Shown one piece after another: positions 1 to 7,364 of a DNA stretch of 10,896 nucleotides. Origin of the DNA: Thiotrichaceae bacterium (GTDB lineage: Bacteria > Pseudomonadota > Gammaproteobacteria > Thiotrichales > Thiotrichaceae); NCBI GenBank assembly GCA_024762625.1, contig JANTHA010000054.1, forward strand, positions 1 through 10,896. Reading direction: 5' to 3'. The notes under the pieces were generated by a model. It saw only the letters and a list, made by a program, of their open reading frames with translations. It had not been told where the DNA came from and made no database searches. Position 1 is the stretch's first letter. Every line of letters begins with the position of its first letter. The position numbers and the translations under genes were made by a program.

Positions 1-1
1 A

Positions 2-2572
2 CAGCCCGATTACGATCTTTACTATCACCGCGGCCCGCAATTCAGGCTTGACATGAACGCCGCCTGGCCGAGACTGGTGGGCCATCCCAATCTATACTGG
101 GAAGGTGCGCGCAACACCCCCATCGAGCTGGTTCAAAGCGAATTTGAATTACTGGTGAGTGAAGATGGCGACAACCTGCGCATCAACTTCTACCCGGCTT
201 TTGATGACTCGCAACAAGACAGTCAGTTTTTAATTGTCAAGGAAACCCCTTCGCGCCTCTGCATTTACCCCAAAAACGAACAGGTGATGCGCTTAAGCGA
301 AATCATTTCCAATGGCTTGACCATCCCCCGCGAGGCGGAAAAAAACCTGCGTAAGACCCTCAGCACGCTGGCGCCCATGATCAATATCCAGTCCGACCTT
401 GAGGGCGTCGTGGACGCTGAAGAAATTGAAGCTGACCCGCGCATACACGCGAACCTGCTTCCTTATGGCGAAGGCCTGCGCGCCACCTTGCGGGTCAAGC
501 CCTTTGGCGAATTCGGCGCTTATTTCCCACCAGGGCACGGGCGCGCCAAACTCTCGGTTGCTCACGACGATAAGCGTTATTCCACAACCCGCGATCTGGA
601 AAAAGAAAAACAACTGCTGGATTCGCTATTGCAACACAGCAGCATCCTTGGCGATGAAGAAGAATTTGATGACGAATACCTGATTGAGGACCCGCAAGAC
701 TGCCTGGAATTGCTGGAGCAGCTTCACGCCGAAGGCGATAATGTGCTGATTGCCTGGCCAGAAGGCGAAGTGATGCGTATTGCATCCAGTTTTGACACCA
801 ATAACCTGCGCCTCAGCATCAACAAAAGCGAGGACTGGTTCCAGCTGGAAGGCTCGGTCTCAACCGATCCTTCGCTGGTGTTATCACTGCGTCAACTGCT
901 GGATTTAACGGATGGCAAAAAAGGTCGTTTTGTTGAAATCGGAGAAGGCCAGTTTCTGTCGCTCACCTCACAGTTCCGCAAAAAACTGGATTCGATTCGA
1001 CGCTACGCCGAGTTATCGGGCGAAGGCGCAAAAATCAGCGCGCTGGCCTCGCTGGCGCTAGAAGACTTCACCGATATGGTGGGTGAGCTGACCGTCGATG
1101 AAGCCTGGAAAAAACACATCCACAGCATCCAGGAACTGGAGGATTACCAACCTAAACTGCCCAGCACCCTGCAAACCGAGTTACGCGACTATCAACTGCA
1201 GGGCTACCAGTGGCTGAGTCGCCTCGCCAAATGGGGCGTTGGCGCCTGCCTTGCCGATGATATGGGTCTGGGTAAAACCATGCAGACGCTCGCCATCCTG
1301 CTGGAAAGAGCCAGTCTTGGCCCGGCTCTGGTGGTTGCGCCGACTTCGGTAAGCAATAACTGGGAATCGGAGATCCGCAAATTTGCGCCGACACTGAAAG
1401 CTCACTTTTATCGGGAGCATGAGCGCGAAAAGCTGCTCAACGAAGCGGACAAATTCGATGTGGTCATTACCAGCTACGGCCTGCTGCAACAGGATAGCGA
1501 ACTGTTTATTGAAAAGAGATGGTCAAGCATCGTGCTGGACGAGGCGCAGGCGATCAAAAACGTCAACGCCAAACGCACCCGCACCGCACACCAGCTACAG
1601 GGTGATTTCAAAATGGTCACCACCGGTACGCCTATAGAAAATCACCTCGGCGAACTATGGAGCCTGTTCCGTTTTCTCAATCCCGGTTTGCTCGGCACCC
1701 AGCAGCAATTCATGCGGAATTTCATCAGCCCGATAGAAAAAGACAAGGATGCAGACGCCAAAGCGCATTTAAAAAAGCTGATCCAGCCCTTTATATTAAG
1801 ACGCACCAAGACACAGGTGCTGGACGAACTGCCGCCCAAGACTGAAATCACGCTGGAAATACCGCTTTCGGAAGGCGAGCGTTCGCTCTACGAGGCTGTG
1901 CGCAGCAAGGCCATGGACAGCATAGCCAAAAGCCAGCAGGCGGGTGCTGCCGGCGGCGGCGCTCAGCAAGGCAATCATCTTAAAGTATTGGCCGCCATTA
2001 CCAAGCTACGCCTGGCGAGTTGCCATCCGCGTCTGGTGATGGAAGACAGCACTTTGAGCAGCAGCAAGCTGGAGCGCTTTGGCGAACTGGTCGAAGAACT
2101 GCTGGAAAATCATCACAAGGCGCTGGTGTTCAGTCAATTTGTCAAACACCTCGCCATCATCCGCGAGTATCTGGATAAAAAAGGCGTCAGCTACCAGTAT
2201 CTGGACGGTTCCACCCCGGTGGGACAGCGTAAAACCCGTGTTGACGCCTTCCAGAATGGTGAAGGCGAGTTATTCCTGATCAGCCTTAAGGCGGGCGGCT
2301 CCGGACTCAACCTGACTGCGGCTGATTATGTCATTCATATGGATCCCTGGTGGAACCCCGCCGTGGAAGACCAGGCATCGGATCGCGCTCATCGCATCGG
2401 GCAAACCCGTCCAGTCACCATCTATCGTCTGGTAACCGAAAACACCATTGAACAGAAAATCGTCAAACTACACCATCACAAGCGCGACCTGGCGGATAGC
2501 CTGCTGGAAGGCAGCGATATGAGCGGCAGCATGAGCGCAGAACAAATGCTTGCGCTGATTCGGGAATCGTGA
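2..2572 (+). CDS. SNF2/SWI2-family DNA-dependent ATPase (helicase-like), 5' end outside window
   Basis: Superfamily 2 ATPase of the SNF2 type, which in bacteria translocates on double-stranded DNA or remodels DNA-protein complexes; the specific substrate is unknown. The frame is open to the left edge of the window, so the ATG at 53 is probably internal and about 856 C-terminal residues are visible. The core has motif I DDMGLGKT (1256-1279), motif II DEAQ (1538-1549), motif III TTGTP (1619-1633), the family-typical LRRTK and ELPPK segment near 1795-1840, and in the second RecA lobe GGSGLNLT and DPWWNP followed by motif VI DRAHRIGQ (2381-2404). All catalytic motifs look intact. A short Gly/Gln-rich low-complexity loop (about 1932-1965) sits between the lobes. 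The roughly 390 residues before the core have no domain I can name. It ends with TGA, followed by a stem-loop. Family assignment is firm; cellular role is not. Confidence 0.95.
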   Translation, partial: QPDYDLYYHRGPQFRLDMNAAWPRLVGHPNLYWEGARNTPIELVQSEFELLVSEDGDNLRINFYPAFDDSQQDSQFLIVKETPSRLCIYPKNEQVMRLSEIISNGLTIPREAEKNLRKTLSTLAPMINIQSDLEGVVDAEEIEADPRIHANLLPYGEGLRATLRVKPFGEFGAYFPPGHGRAKLSVAHDDKRYSTTRDLEKEKQLLDSLLQHSSILGDEEEFDDEYLIEDPQDCLELLEQLHAEGDNVLIAWPEGEVMRIASSFDTNNLRLSINKSEDWFQLEGSVSTDPSLVLSLRQLLDLTDGKKGRFVEIGEGQFLSLTSQFRKKLDSIRRYAELSGEGAKISALASLALEDFTDMVGELTVDEAWKKHIHSIQELEDYQPKLPSTLQTELRDYQLQGYQWLSRLAKWGVGACLADDMGLGKTMQTLAILLERASLGPALVVAPTSVSNNWESEIRKFAPTLKAHFYREHEREKLLNEADKFDVVITSYGLLQQDSELFIEKRWSSIVLDEAQAIKNVNAKRTRTAHQLQGDFKMVTTGTPIENHLGELWSLFRFLNPGLLGTQQQFMRNFISPIEKDKDADAKAHLKKLIQPFILRRTKTQVLDELPPKTEITLEIPLSEGERSLYEAVRSKAMDSIAKSQQAGAAGGGAQQGNHLKVLAAITKLRLASCHPRLVMEDSTLSSSKLERFGELVEELLENHHKALVFSQFVKHLAIIREYLDKKGVSYQYLDGSTPVGQRKTRVDAFQNGEGELFLISLKAGGSGLNLTAADYVIHMDPWWNPAVEDQASDRAHRIGQTRPVTIYRLVTENTIEQKIVKLHHHKRDLADSLLEGSDMSGSMSAEQMLALIRES

Positions 2573-2601
2573 CAAAGCAACGAGACCGGAATTGTAATTC
2601 A

Positions 2602-2629
2602 AGGGCACCTCTGTTAATAGAGGCGCCCT
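2602..2629 (+). terminator. Imperfect stem-loop after the SNF2 gene, possible terminator
   Basis: Two 11-nt arms (2602-2612 and 2619-2629) pair with a single A/C mismatch around a 6-nt GTTAAT loop, 29 nt after the stop codon. No T-run follows on either strand, so it is not a canonical intrinsic terminator. It may be a weak or Rho-assisted end, or an mRNA 3'-end stabiliser. It occupies the place where the -35 of the next gene's promoter would lie. Confidence 0.45.
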
Positions 2630-2643
2630 CAAGACAAAAAGCA

Positions 2644-2649
2644 TATAAT
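2644..2649 (+). promoter_or_regulatory. -10 box (TATAAT) for the outer-membrane barrel gene
   Basis: A perfect TATAAT lies 40 nt before the ATG at 2690. The expected -35 position (about 2621-2626) reads AGGCGC, a poor match inside the preceding stem-loop, so an activator may be needed or the promoter may be weak. A good ribosome site, GGAAG at 2677-2681, lies 8 nt before the ATG. The promoter makes this gene an independent unit rather than part of the SNF2 transcript. Confidence 0.5.
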
Positions 2650-2689
2650 CCATTCAACTCTTTTATTAATATCAACGGAAGATAAGCCC

Positions 2690-3301
2690 ATGAAACGACT
2701 CAGTTTAATAAGCATTAGTACATTGTCTGGCGCACTGGCGCTTTGCGCACTGACAAATACCGCCAAGGCTGACACGAATTTCAGCTACAATTATGCGGAA
2801 GTCGGCTATTCCTTTATCAACGATGCGGACATAGACCAGGCGGTTAAATTCTCCGCCTCCTACGACATCAACTACAATGTCAATCTGCTGGGCAGCTATT
2901 TCATGAGCACCAGCTCGGATTCGCCGCGTGCGGATGACGTGGATATCAATGCCTATGCGCTAGGCATTGGCTACCATGCTGACATTTCCGACAGCACTGA
3001 TGTACTGGCTGAAATCGGTCTGTTCAATTCCGATGCTGATGTGAGAGTGGGCAACGTAACCGTCAACAGCGACAACTCAGGCTACACTCTGTCCGCAGGC
3101 CTGCGCCATAGATTGCAGGAAAAGATAGAAGTCCAGGCGCGCGTCGATCATAGAAATAGCGATGATGTGACCGACACCAGTTATACCTTTGGCGGTCGCT
3201 ATTACTTCAAACCAAAATGGTCGGCAGGGCTTGATTTTAACACCGGCGCTGACGATGGTTCCGAATCCATTATTGGCACGCTGCGTTATCAGTTCAAGTA
3301 A
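2690..3301 (+). CDS. Small outer-membrane beta-barrel protein (OmpA-barrel/Ail-like fold)
   Basis: Predicted outer-membrane protein of 203 residues. Residues 1-27 form a Sec signal peptide: Lys-Arg start, a hydrophobic Ser/Leu/Ala core and AKA at the cleavage site before Asp28. The mature part of about 176 residues consists of alternating polar/aromatic beta-strand patterns separated by Asp/Asn/Ser-rich loops (for example around residues 74-84 and 152-160). This fits an eight-stranded barrel such as the 'outer membrane beta-barrel' families. The C-terminus is RYQFK, so the usual terminal aromatic of the BAM-recognised last strand is followed by one extra Lys. Start choice is supported by GGAAG 8 nt upstream and by the signal peptide. 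It stands alone between a -10 box and a convergent gene. Acidic loops are compatible with a saline environment, but that is speculation. The transported or bound ligand cannot be predicted. Confidence 0.8.
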   Translation: MKRLSLISISTLSGALALCALTNTAKADTNFSYNYAEVGYSFINDADIDQAVKFSASYDINYNVNLLGSYFMSTSSDSPRADDVDINAYALGIGYHADISDSTDVLAEIGLFNSDADVRVGNVTVNSDNSGYTLSAGLRHRLQEKIEVQARVDHRNSDDVTDTSYTFGGRYYFKPKWSAGLDFNTGADDGSESIIGTLRYQFK

Positions 3302-3317
3302 GTTTGATTGAACCCTG

Positions 3318-3357
3318 AAAAAAAAACGGATTCATACTGAAATACAGTATGAATCCG
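3318..3357 (-). terminator. Intrinsic terminator of the minus-strand unknown gene
   Basis: A perfect 13-bp stem (3327-3339 with 3345-3357) closes a 5-nt loop. Read on the minus strand it is followed by nine T (A-run at 3318-3326), a textbook Rho-independent terminator, about 66 nt past the stop of the gene ending at 3424. On the plus strand the hairpin has no T-run behind it, so it would at most weakly stop transcription from the barrel gene. Confidence 0.88.
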
Positions 3358-3423
3358 AAACGCTCCCTATTGCATCGTTTTTTACATCGCTCAAACCTGA
3401 TCCATATTTTTCCTGGTTTACCC

Positions 3424-3945
3424 TTATTTTGCCGCCAGGCTACGCTGTGCATAAACGTCAGATTCACGCGCCTTGTCCTGGAGTGAAGCCAGCGTCTGTT
3501 CAAGCTCTATTGTTCTGACAACACGGGTTTCGCCATTAACCAGTGCTGATATATTTTTTGGAACCGCCAGCATTTTTAAATCATCAATCAACTGAGGATC
3601 TTGCAGTTTTGCAAATTCAACTGCTTGCATCATGCTGTCAGCAGCTTCGATTTTCCAGTAAACAGTCATGACGCCTGATTTTGCCTGACGAGCCTCAGCA
3701 AGCGACAGGCGATATTTATCCAGCGCTTGTGAAATAGTTTGCGCCTGCTCAATCGTCCCGTCAGGTTCCATCTGCTTGAATTCTACGGATGTCCCTTGAA
3801 TCTCCATGGCGTCCGCGTAACTGACCAGACCAAGACCTGTGAAAAAAATCATGCCGCCCAACAACAGCGCCATTAATAATCCTTCCTTTATCAATGTTGA
3901 AGTCTTTATTGATGTCTTTATTGGAGCCTTTACTGATATATTCAT
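3424..3945 (-). CDS. Unrecognised exported or membrane-anchored protein, 173 aa
   Basis: I do not recognise this family. The preferred start is the ATG at 3943-3945, because GAGGTG lies 6 nt upstream; the ATG 14 codons earlier (3987) has no ribosome site. The product begins with a basic N-region containing a 4-residue repeat (VKAP, IKTS, IKTS; residues 5-16) and a hydrophobic stretch at about residues 22-43, ending in ADA at 44-46. This resembles a signal peptide with a long N-region or a single membrane anchor. The remaining ~127 residues look soluble and mostly helical, with many Gln, Glu and Ala, and no Cys or metal-type motif. Such a layout suggests a periplasmic domain, but no function follows from it. 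It has its own terminator (3318-3357) and probably its own promoter with a CRP-like site, so it is likely monocistronic. It appears more AT-rich by eye than the Lol genes. Confidence 0.75.
   Translation of the reverse strand: MNISVKAPIKTSIKTSTLIKEGLLMALLLGGMIFFTGLGLVSYADAMEIQGTSVEFKQMEPDGTIEQAQTISQALDKYRLSLAEARQAKSGVMTVYWKIEAADSMMQAVEFAKLQDPQLIDDLKMLAVPKNISALVNGETRVVRTIELEQTLASLQDKARESDVYAQRSLAAK
3902..3937 (-). repeat. Three 12-bp tandem units inside the unknown gene
   Basis: Units at 3902-3913, 3914-3925 and 3926-3937 differ from one another at only a few positions. Each is exactly four codons, giving the VKAP/IKTS/IKTS series in the basic N-region of the exported protein. In-frame repeats like this can change copy number by slippage without breaking the reading frame. 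Confidence 0.7.
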
Positions 3946-3951
3946 TGCCTT

Positions 3952-3957
3952 CACCTC
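3952..3957 (-). promoter_or_regulatory. Ribosome-binding site that fixes the start at 3945
   Basis: GAGGTG on the minus strand lies 6 nt from the ATG at 3943-3945, a near-ideal Shine-Dalgarno sequence and spacing. The alternative upstream ATG at 3987 is preceded by an AT-rich stretch with no purine-rich site, so the longer 187-residue reading is disfavoured. Confidence 0.7.
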
Positions 3958-4020
3958 ATGGTTTCTATACGCGTCAATCCTTTCCATGGGTTAATAATGA
4001 ATTTTTAAACGAATTTAATC

Positions 4021-4036
4021 TGTGAAGTAATTCACA
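4021..4036 (-). promoter_or_regulatory. CRP/Vfr-type palindrome TGTGA-N6-TCACA
   Basis: The 16 bases read TGTGA, six bases, TCACA, both half-sites matching the CRP consensus exactly; the symmetry extends one base inward (TGTGAA/TTCACA). It lies in the 113-bp gap after comEC and 76 bp before the preferred start of the unknown gene. With a weak -10 such as CATTAT (3994-3999), the palindrome centre would fall near -41.5, the class II activator position, leaving a leader of about 42 nt. The -10 is only a 4/6 match, so the promoter geometry is inference. The palindrome could also fold as a short RNA hairpin at the end of the comEC transcript, but no T-run follows. Confidence 0.5.
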
Positions 4037-4058
4037 AAAGCAGGCTTATTTTTCACAT

Positions 4059-6521
4059 TTATCGACTCCAGAAGCCGTGCCTGATCTTGCGCCAGGCTTT
4101 TATTTCAATTTCTTCATTGGTTGCCGGAAAAGAAAGTTCCAGCGCGCCATTTTCAACCGTATCCAGCACCGTGATTCCTTTGTCTTTATAACGCTGAATT
4201 ACGTCAGCTTTGGGATGGCCGAAACGGTTACGGTAACCAACGGGAAGCAAGGCCAGTTTAGCCTGACTTGCGCTTAGAAACGCCTCGCTTGAGGAAGTTT
4301 TACTGCCATGATGGGGCGCAATCATGACTTCTGTTTGTAAATTCGGGTATTTAGAAACCAATTGCTGCTCCGCCTGCTTTTCAATATCGCCGGTTAATAA
4401 CAGGCTATGATGCTTATTTGATATGCGTAGCACACAAGAGCGGTTATTATCCGAAATTCGAGTATTTCCCACACCCTTTGTTTCATCGCGTCTTATCCAG
4501 TTCTGAGGCGGCGACAACACCTCAAAATCCACTCCATCCCAGTTCCATTTTTCACCTTCCCGACAGGGTGTAACATCATAGGCGGGCAAAATACTCAGAT
4601 CGCTACTTTCAATTCGATCAACTGATCTGTTTTCCAGAACAGCTTGAGCGCCGCCGCGATGGTCATTATCCTCATGGGAAAGCACCAGCAAGTCAATCTT
4701 GCGTACGCCCTTTGCCTTCAGATAGGGAAGCACCACCAGACGTCCCATATCAAAACGGTCATTGAGTCGTTTTCCCACATCATAAACCAGCGTGTGATTA
4801 GCGGTTCTGAGCACCGAAGCCATGCCCTGTCCCACATCCAGTAAAGTATAGTCAAACGCTCCAGGCGGCGGCTTGTCAGGCGTGAATAACAATGCCGGGC
4901 TTATAAAGATGAACGCCAGCCAGCGCCCGGGAACGCCTTTGGGAGCCAGAAGATACAGAAATCCGGCAAACGCCATAAGCAGGTACACCAATGGCAGTTG
5001 CGGGATTTCCACTGAAAGCGCCGCCTGACTACTGAGAAATTCCAGCCACTTGAACAGCCAGTGAACAGCCAGCGCAGCGATATTAAAAAACGCATCCGAA
5101 AGCGCCCCAAAAACCGGCATTAAAAGCACGCCCAACAGGGTAAGCGGCGCAATCACCAGCGCAACCCAGGGAATCGCAATCAAATTCGCCAGCGGCGCAG
5201 AAATGGAGCCAGAACCAAAGAAAATCAAGGTTAAGGGAAACATGCCAAGCGATAGCAAAACCTGTAACTGAACAAGATGCAATCGCGGATGATTAATCCG
5301 CATCTGGCGTTTGGCGATCAGCAAAATAAGGCCTACAGCGATAAAGGAAAGCCAGAAACTCACTGACATGGGCGCCAGAGGATCGAGTATTAACACCCCG
5401 ATCAGCGCAGCCGCCAGAATGCTAGTTGCCGGATAATGACGTCGCGAAATCAAGCCCAGAATACCAATCGTCACCATCAACAGGGCGCGCTGGGTTGGCA
5501 AAGTAAAACCAGCGAGCATCGCATAAAAACCGGCAAAAAAAATAGCCGATACGCCGCCAGCCACCCGTAGTGGCATCACTTCATTCAAGCGGGGAAAAAT
5601 CCGCCAGATTAACAACACCGGCAAGAATGCAAAACCGGCCACGATTGCGATATGCAAACCTGAAATAGCAATCAGGTGAGTTGTTCCGGTCTGCTGTAAT
5701 ATTTCCCATTGCTTTCTATCCAGTTTACTTCTGTCAGCAACGGATAACGCGCTTAACACAGCCGCAGACGGTTTATCCAGCACCTGCGCCTGGATGATCT
5801 TATGGATACGCTCACGCCAATAGTTTATAGACCACCAGGGCGCGACAGCGATGCGTTTATTGTCATGCGCCGATTTCCCTTTCTGATTTCTGACATAACC
5901 GGTCGCAATGATGCGCTCACTGAATAACCATTTCTCGTAATCAAAACCGCCTGGATTCATAAAGCCGTTTGGCCGCTTCAGGCGCACCCGCAAACGCCAG
6001 ATTTCACCAGCCTCAAGCGCTTGCCAGTCTTTATACCAGCCTAGTCTAACTAAGCCTGAAATCGAGATTTTACGCCCTTTAGTATCAAAAGCCTGTTGAA
6101 TTCTGAAGCGAAAACGCAAGCCCTCATCTCGGATTTTCTGGGTTTTCCGGGCTTTTCCGGACTGAACCGCGTTGCTGCGATATTCTGGAATACTATCCAC
6201 TTGACCTATCAGCTCAATATCCTGTCCTTCATACGCAACAGGCAGACGCCTATCAAGTTGTTTCTGAGCGCTGAACGCCGCCAGACTCAAGCCAGCTAAA
6301 AAAGCTACCGCTGCAAGACTCAGACTCTGTAGACGTTTAATACCTGGTTTATTCGATTCTTCCAATGTCCTGTCAAATCGACTTGAGAAAAAAACCATCA
6401 AAGTCAATGAACCAGTTAACAACAAAACCGTCCACATTAATGACGGCGGCTGCACATAGAATTGAATAAGCAGTGTTCCCATAAAAAAGAAAATTGAAAA
6501 GAGCCGCATGATTATTGCCAT
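4059..6521 (-). CDS. comEC: ComEC/Rec2 family inner-membrane DNA-uptake channel protein
   Basis: Inner-membrane channel thought to carry transforming single-stranded DNA into the cytoplasm during natural transformation. At 820 residues it is full length for the family. Order: N-terminal membrane segments (residues ~6-80); a soluble OB-like/DUF4131 region (~95-230) with FDYEKWLFSE near 193-202; the polytopic Competence domain (~245-545) with the hallmark HLIAISGLH at 282-290; and a C-terminal metallo-beta-lactamase-like domain (~557-800). The last domain has LDVGQG (561-566), metal motif SHEDNDH (615-621), TGD (710-712), PHHGS (736-740) and RFGHP (766-770). The putative nuclease metal ligands therefore appear intact. 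The start is uncertain: the ATG at 6521 has no strong ribosome site, nor has the ATG four codons later (6509). Divergent from the DUF2062 gene. Its presence alone does not prove competence, since comEC is widely kept. Confidence 0.95.
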   Translation of the reverse strand: MAIIMRLFSIFFFMGTLLIQFYVQPPSLMWTVLLLTGSLTLMVFFSSRFDRTLEESNKPGIKRLQSLSLAAVAFLAGLSLAAFSAQKQLDRRLPVAYEGQDIELIGQVDSIPEYRSNAVQSGKARKTQKIRDEGLRFRFRIQQAFDTKGRKISISGLVRLGWYKDWQALEAGEIWRLRVRLKRPNGFMNPGGFDYEKWLFSERIIATGYVRNQKGKSAHDNKRIAVAPWWSINYWRERIHKIIQAQVLDKPSAAVLSALSVADRSKLDRKQWEILQQTGTTHLIAISGLHIAIVAGFAFLPVLLIWRIFPRLNEVMPLRVAGGVSAIFFAGFYAMLAGFTLPTQRALLMVTIGILGLISRRHYPATSILAAALIGVLILDPLAPMSVSFWLSFIAVGLILLIAKRQMRINHPRLHLVQLQVLLSLGMFPLTLIFFGSGSISAPLANLIAIPWVALVIAPLTLLGVLLMPVFGALSDAFFNIAALAVHWLFKWLEFLSSQAALSVEIPQLPLVYLLMAFAGFLYLLAPKGVPGRWLAFIFISPALLFTPDKPPPGAFDYTLLDVGQGMASVLRTANHTLVYDVGKRLNDRFDMGRLVVLPYLKAKGVRKIDLLVLSHEDNDHRGGAQAVLENRSVDRIESSDLSILPAYDVTPCREGEKWNWDGVDFEVLSPPQNWIRRDETKGVGNTRISDNNRSCVLRISNKHHSLLLTGDIEKQAEQQLVSKYPNLQTEVMIAPHHGSKTSSSEAFLSASQAKLALLPVGYRNRFGHPKADVIQRYKDKGITVLDTVENGALELSFPATNEEIEIKAWRKIRHGFWSR

Positions 6522-6670
6522 CTACTTATTCGTTTTATTCGTTCCTGCTTCGAAGCAATCAAAAAGGGATTGAGCCTGATTATTAATAAGAACATTTTAC
6601 AGAATGGATCAAGCAATTGAATCATTTACATGTTTATTATAAAAAATCAAGACGTTTATCCTGTTTTTAA

Positions 6671-6699
6671 AAGACAGTTTGTACTGCTCGGGTTATACT
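6671..6699 (+). promoter_or_regulatory. Candidate promoter of the DUF2062 gene (AAGACA-N17-TATACT)
   Basis: AAGACA (6671-6676, 4/6 match) and TATACT (6694-6699, 5/6) are separated by 17 bp. The -10 ends only 8 nt before the preferred ATG at 6708, so the transcript would start 1-3 nt before the start codon, and no Shine-Dalgarno is seen. A second, weaker pair lies upstream (TTGAAT at 6617-6622 with TATAAA at 6638-6643, spacer 15), which would give an ordinary leader. I saw no convincing comEC promoter on the other strand of this 186-bp gap; the minus-strand TAAAAT near 6596 is only a possibility. Confidence 0.4.
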
Positions 6700-6707
6700 A
6701 TCGCATC

Positions 6708-7337
6708 ATGCCACGCAAGTTTTTAAAACGTTATTCACCCAGCCCGAAAAGCATCCGGGAAAACAGAACGCTATCCTGCCTGGGTGAAAGCATCCATCAA
6801 CCCAATCTGTGGTTAATGAATCGTCATTCGGTATCGCGCGCATTCGCCATTGGGCTGTTTTGCGCCTGGCTGCCGATGCCCCTGCAAACGCTGGTCGCGG
6901 CGATTCTGGCGATTTTTTTCCGGGCGCATATACCGATTTCGGTAGCGCTGGTGTTTGTCACCAACCCGATTACCATTCCACCGATGTTTTACTTTGCCTA
7001 TAAACTGGGCAGCTGGCTACTCGGCCTGAACCCCGAGCCGGTTGACATGAATATTGGCTGGGAGTGGTTTACCACCACCATGGGACAAATCTGGCAACCG
7101 TTGCTATTTGGCTGTCTTATTCTTGGCGTCATCTCATCCGTTGCAGGCTACTTTGCAATACATATTATCTGGCGTAAAAGCATCCGGAGACGCTGGCGCG
7201 AGCGTCAGGAAGAGCGCGAAGTACACAAGGCGAAAAAAGCCATGGAAAAAGAGATCAAAAAGTCCATGAATGATATATCGGCTACAGCTGCGGGTTCGAC
7301 TGCAAAGATCCCAAAAAAAACCGGAACCCATGGTTAA
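6708..7337 (+). CDS. DUF2062 domain inner-membrane protein
   Basis: Member of the DUF2062 family, small membrane proteins of unknown biochemical role. Starting at the ATG at 6708 it has 209 residues. I prefer this start because MPRKFLKRYSPSP followed by an Arg-rich stretch and PNLWLMNRHSVSRAFAIGLF is how the family typically begins; the frame stays open to 6630, but the 26 extra residues look unrelated. Hydrophobic segments lie at about residues 43-72, 73-100 and 130-155, with the conserved TNPIT-PP region at 85-92. The C-terminal ~50 residues are highly charged and probably cytoplasmic (RRRWRERQEEREVHKAKKAMEK region, 160-188). DUF2062 genes are commonly found next to comEC and lol genes in gammaproteobacteria, as here. 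It converges on lolD with a 12-bp gap, and its last codons overlap the presumed lol terminator. Confidence 0.85.
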   Translation: MPRKFLKRYSPSPKSIRENRTLSCLGESIHQPNLWLMNRHSVSRAFAIGLFCAWLPMPLQTLVAAILAIFFRAHIPISVALVFVTNPITIPPMFYFAYKLGSWLLGLNPEPVDMNIGWEWFTTTMGQIWQPLLFGCLILGVISSVAGYFAIHIIWRKSIRRRWRERQEEREVHKAKKAMEKEIKKSMNDISATAAGSTAKIPKKTGTHG

Positions 7338-7364
7338 ACATCTGATTTCCTAACAAACTTCCGG
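7313..7364 (-). terminator. Candidate terminator of the lol operon, inside the DUF2062 3' end
   Basis: On the minus strand CCGGAA (7359-7364) can pair with TTCCGG (7321-7326), immediately followed by eight T (A-run 7313-7320). A further GTTA/TAAC pairing inside the 32-nt loop could help close it. The upstream arm is in the last lolD codons and the downstream arm and T-run are in the antisense of the last DUF2062 codons. The long loop makes it weaker than the hairpin at 3318-3357. Confidence 0.45.

Noticed and set aside
495..785. Minus-strand open frames opposite the SNF2 gene
   Set aside because: They are shadows of a well-supported coding region; their Arg/Ala-rich translations resemble no protein and lack start signals.
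3946..3987. Upstream ATG (3987) extending the unknown exported protein by 14 residues
   Set aside because: No ribosome site precedes it, while the internal ATG at 3945 has GAGGTG 6 nt upstream. A predicted transcription start also falls near 3987.
4021..6521. CRP-type palindrome as a competence control site for comEC
   Set aside because: It lies downstream of the comEC stop, not at its promoter, and has the ordinary TGTGA core rather than the TGCGA variant used by Sxy-dependent competence genes.
6630..6707. Longer N-terminus for the DUF2062 protein from the ATG at 6630
   Set aside because: The added 26 residues do not look like the family, there is no ribosome site, and the candidate -10 box at 6694-6699 would lie inside the coding region.
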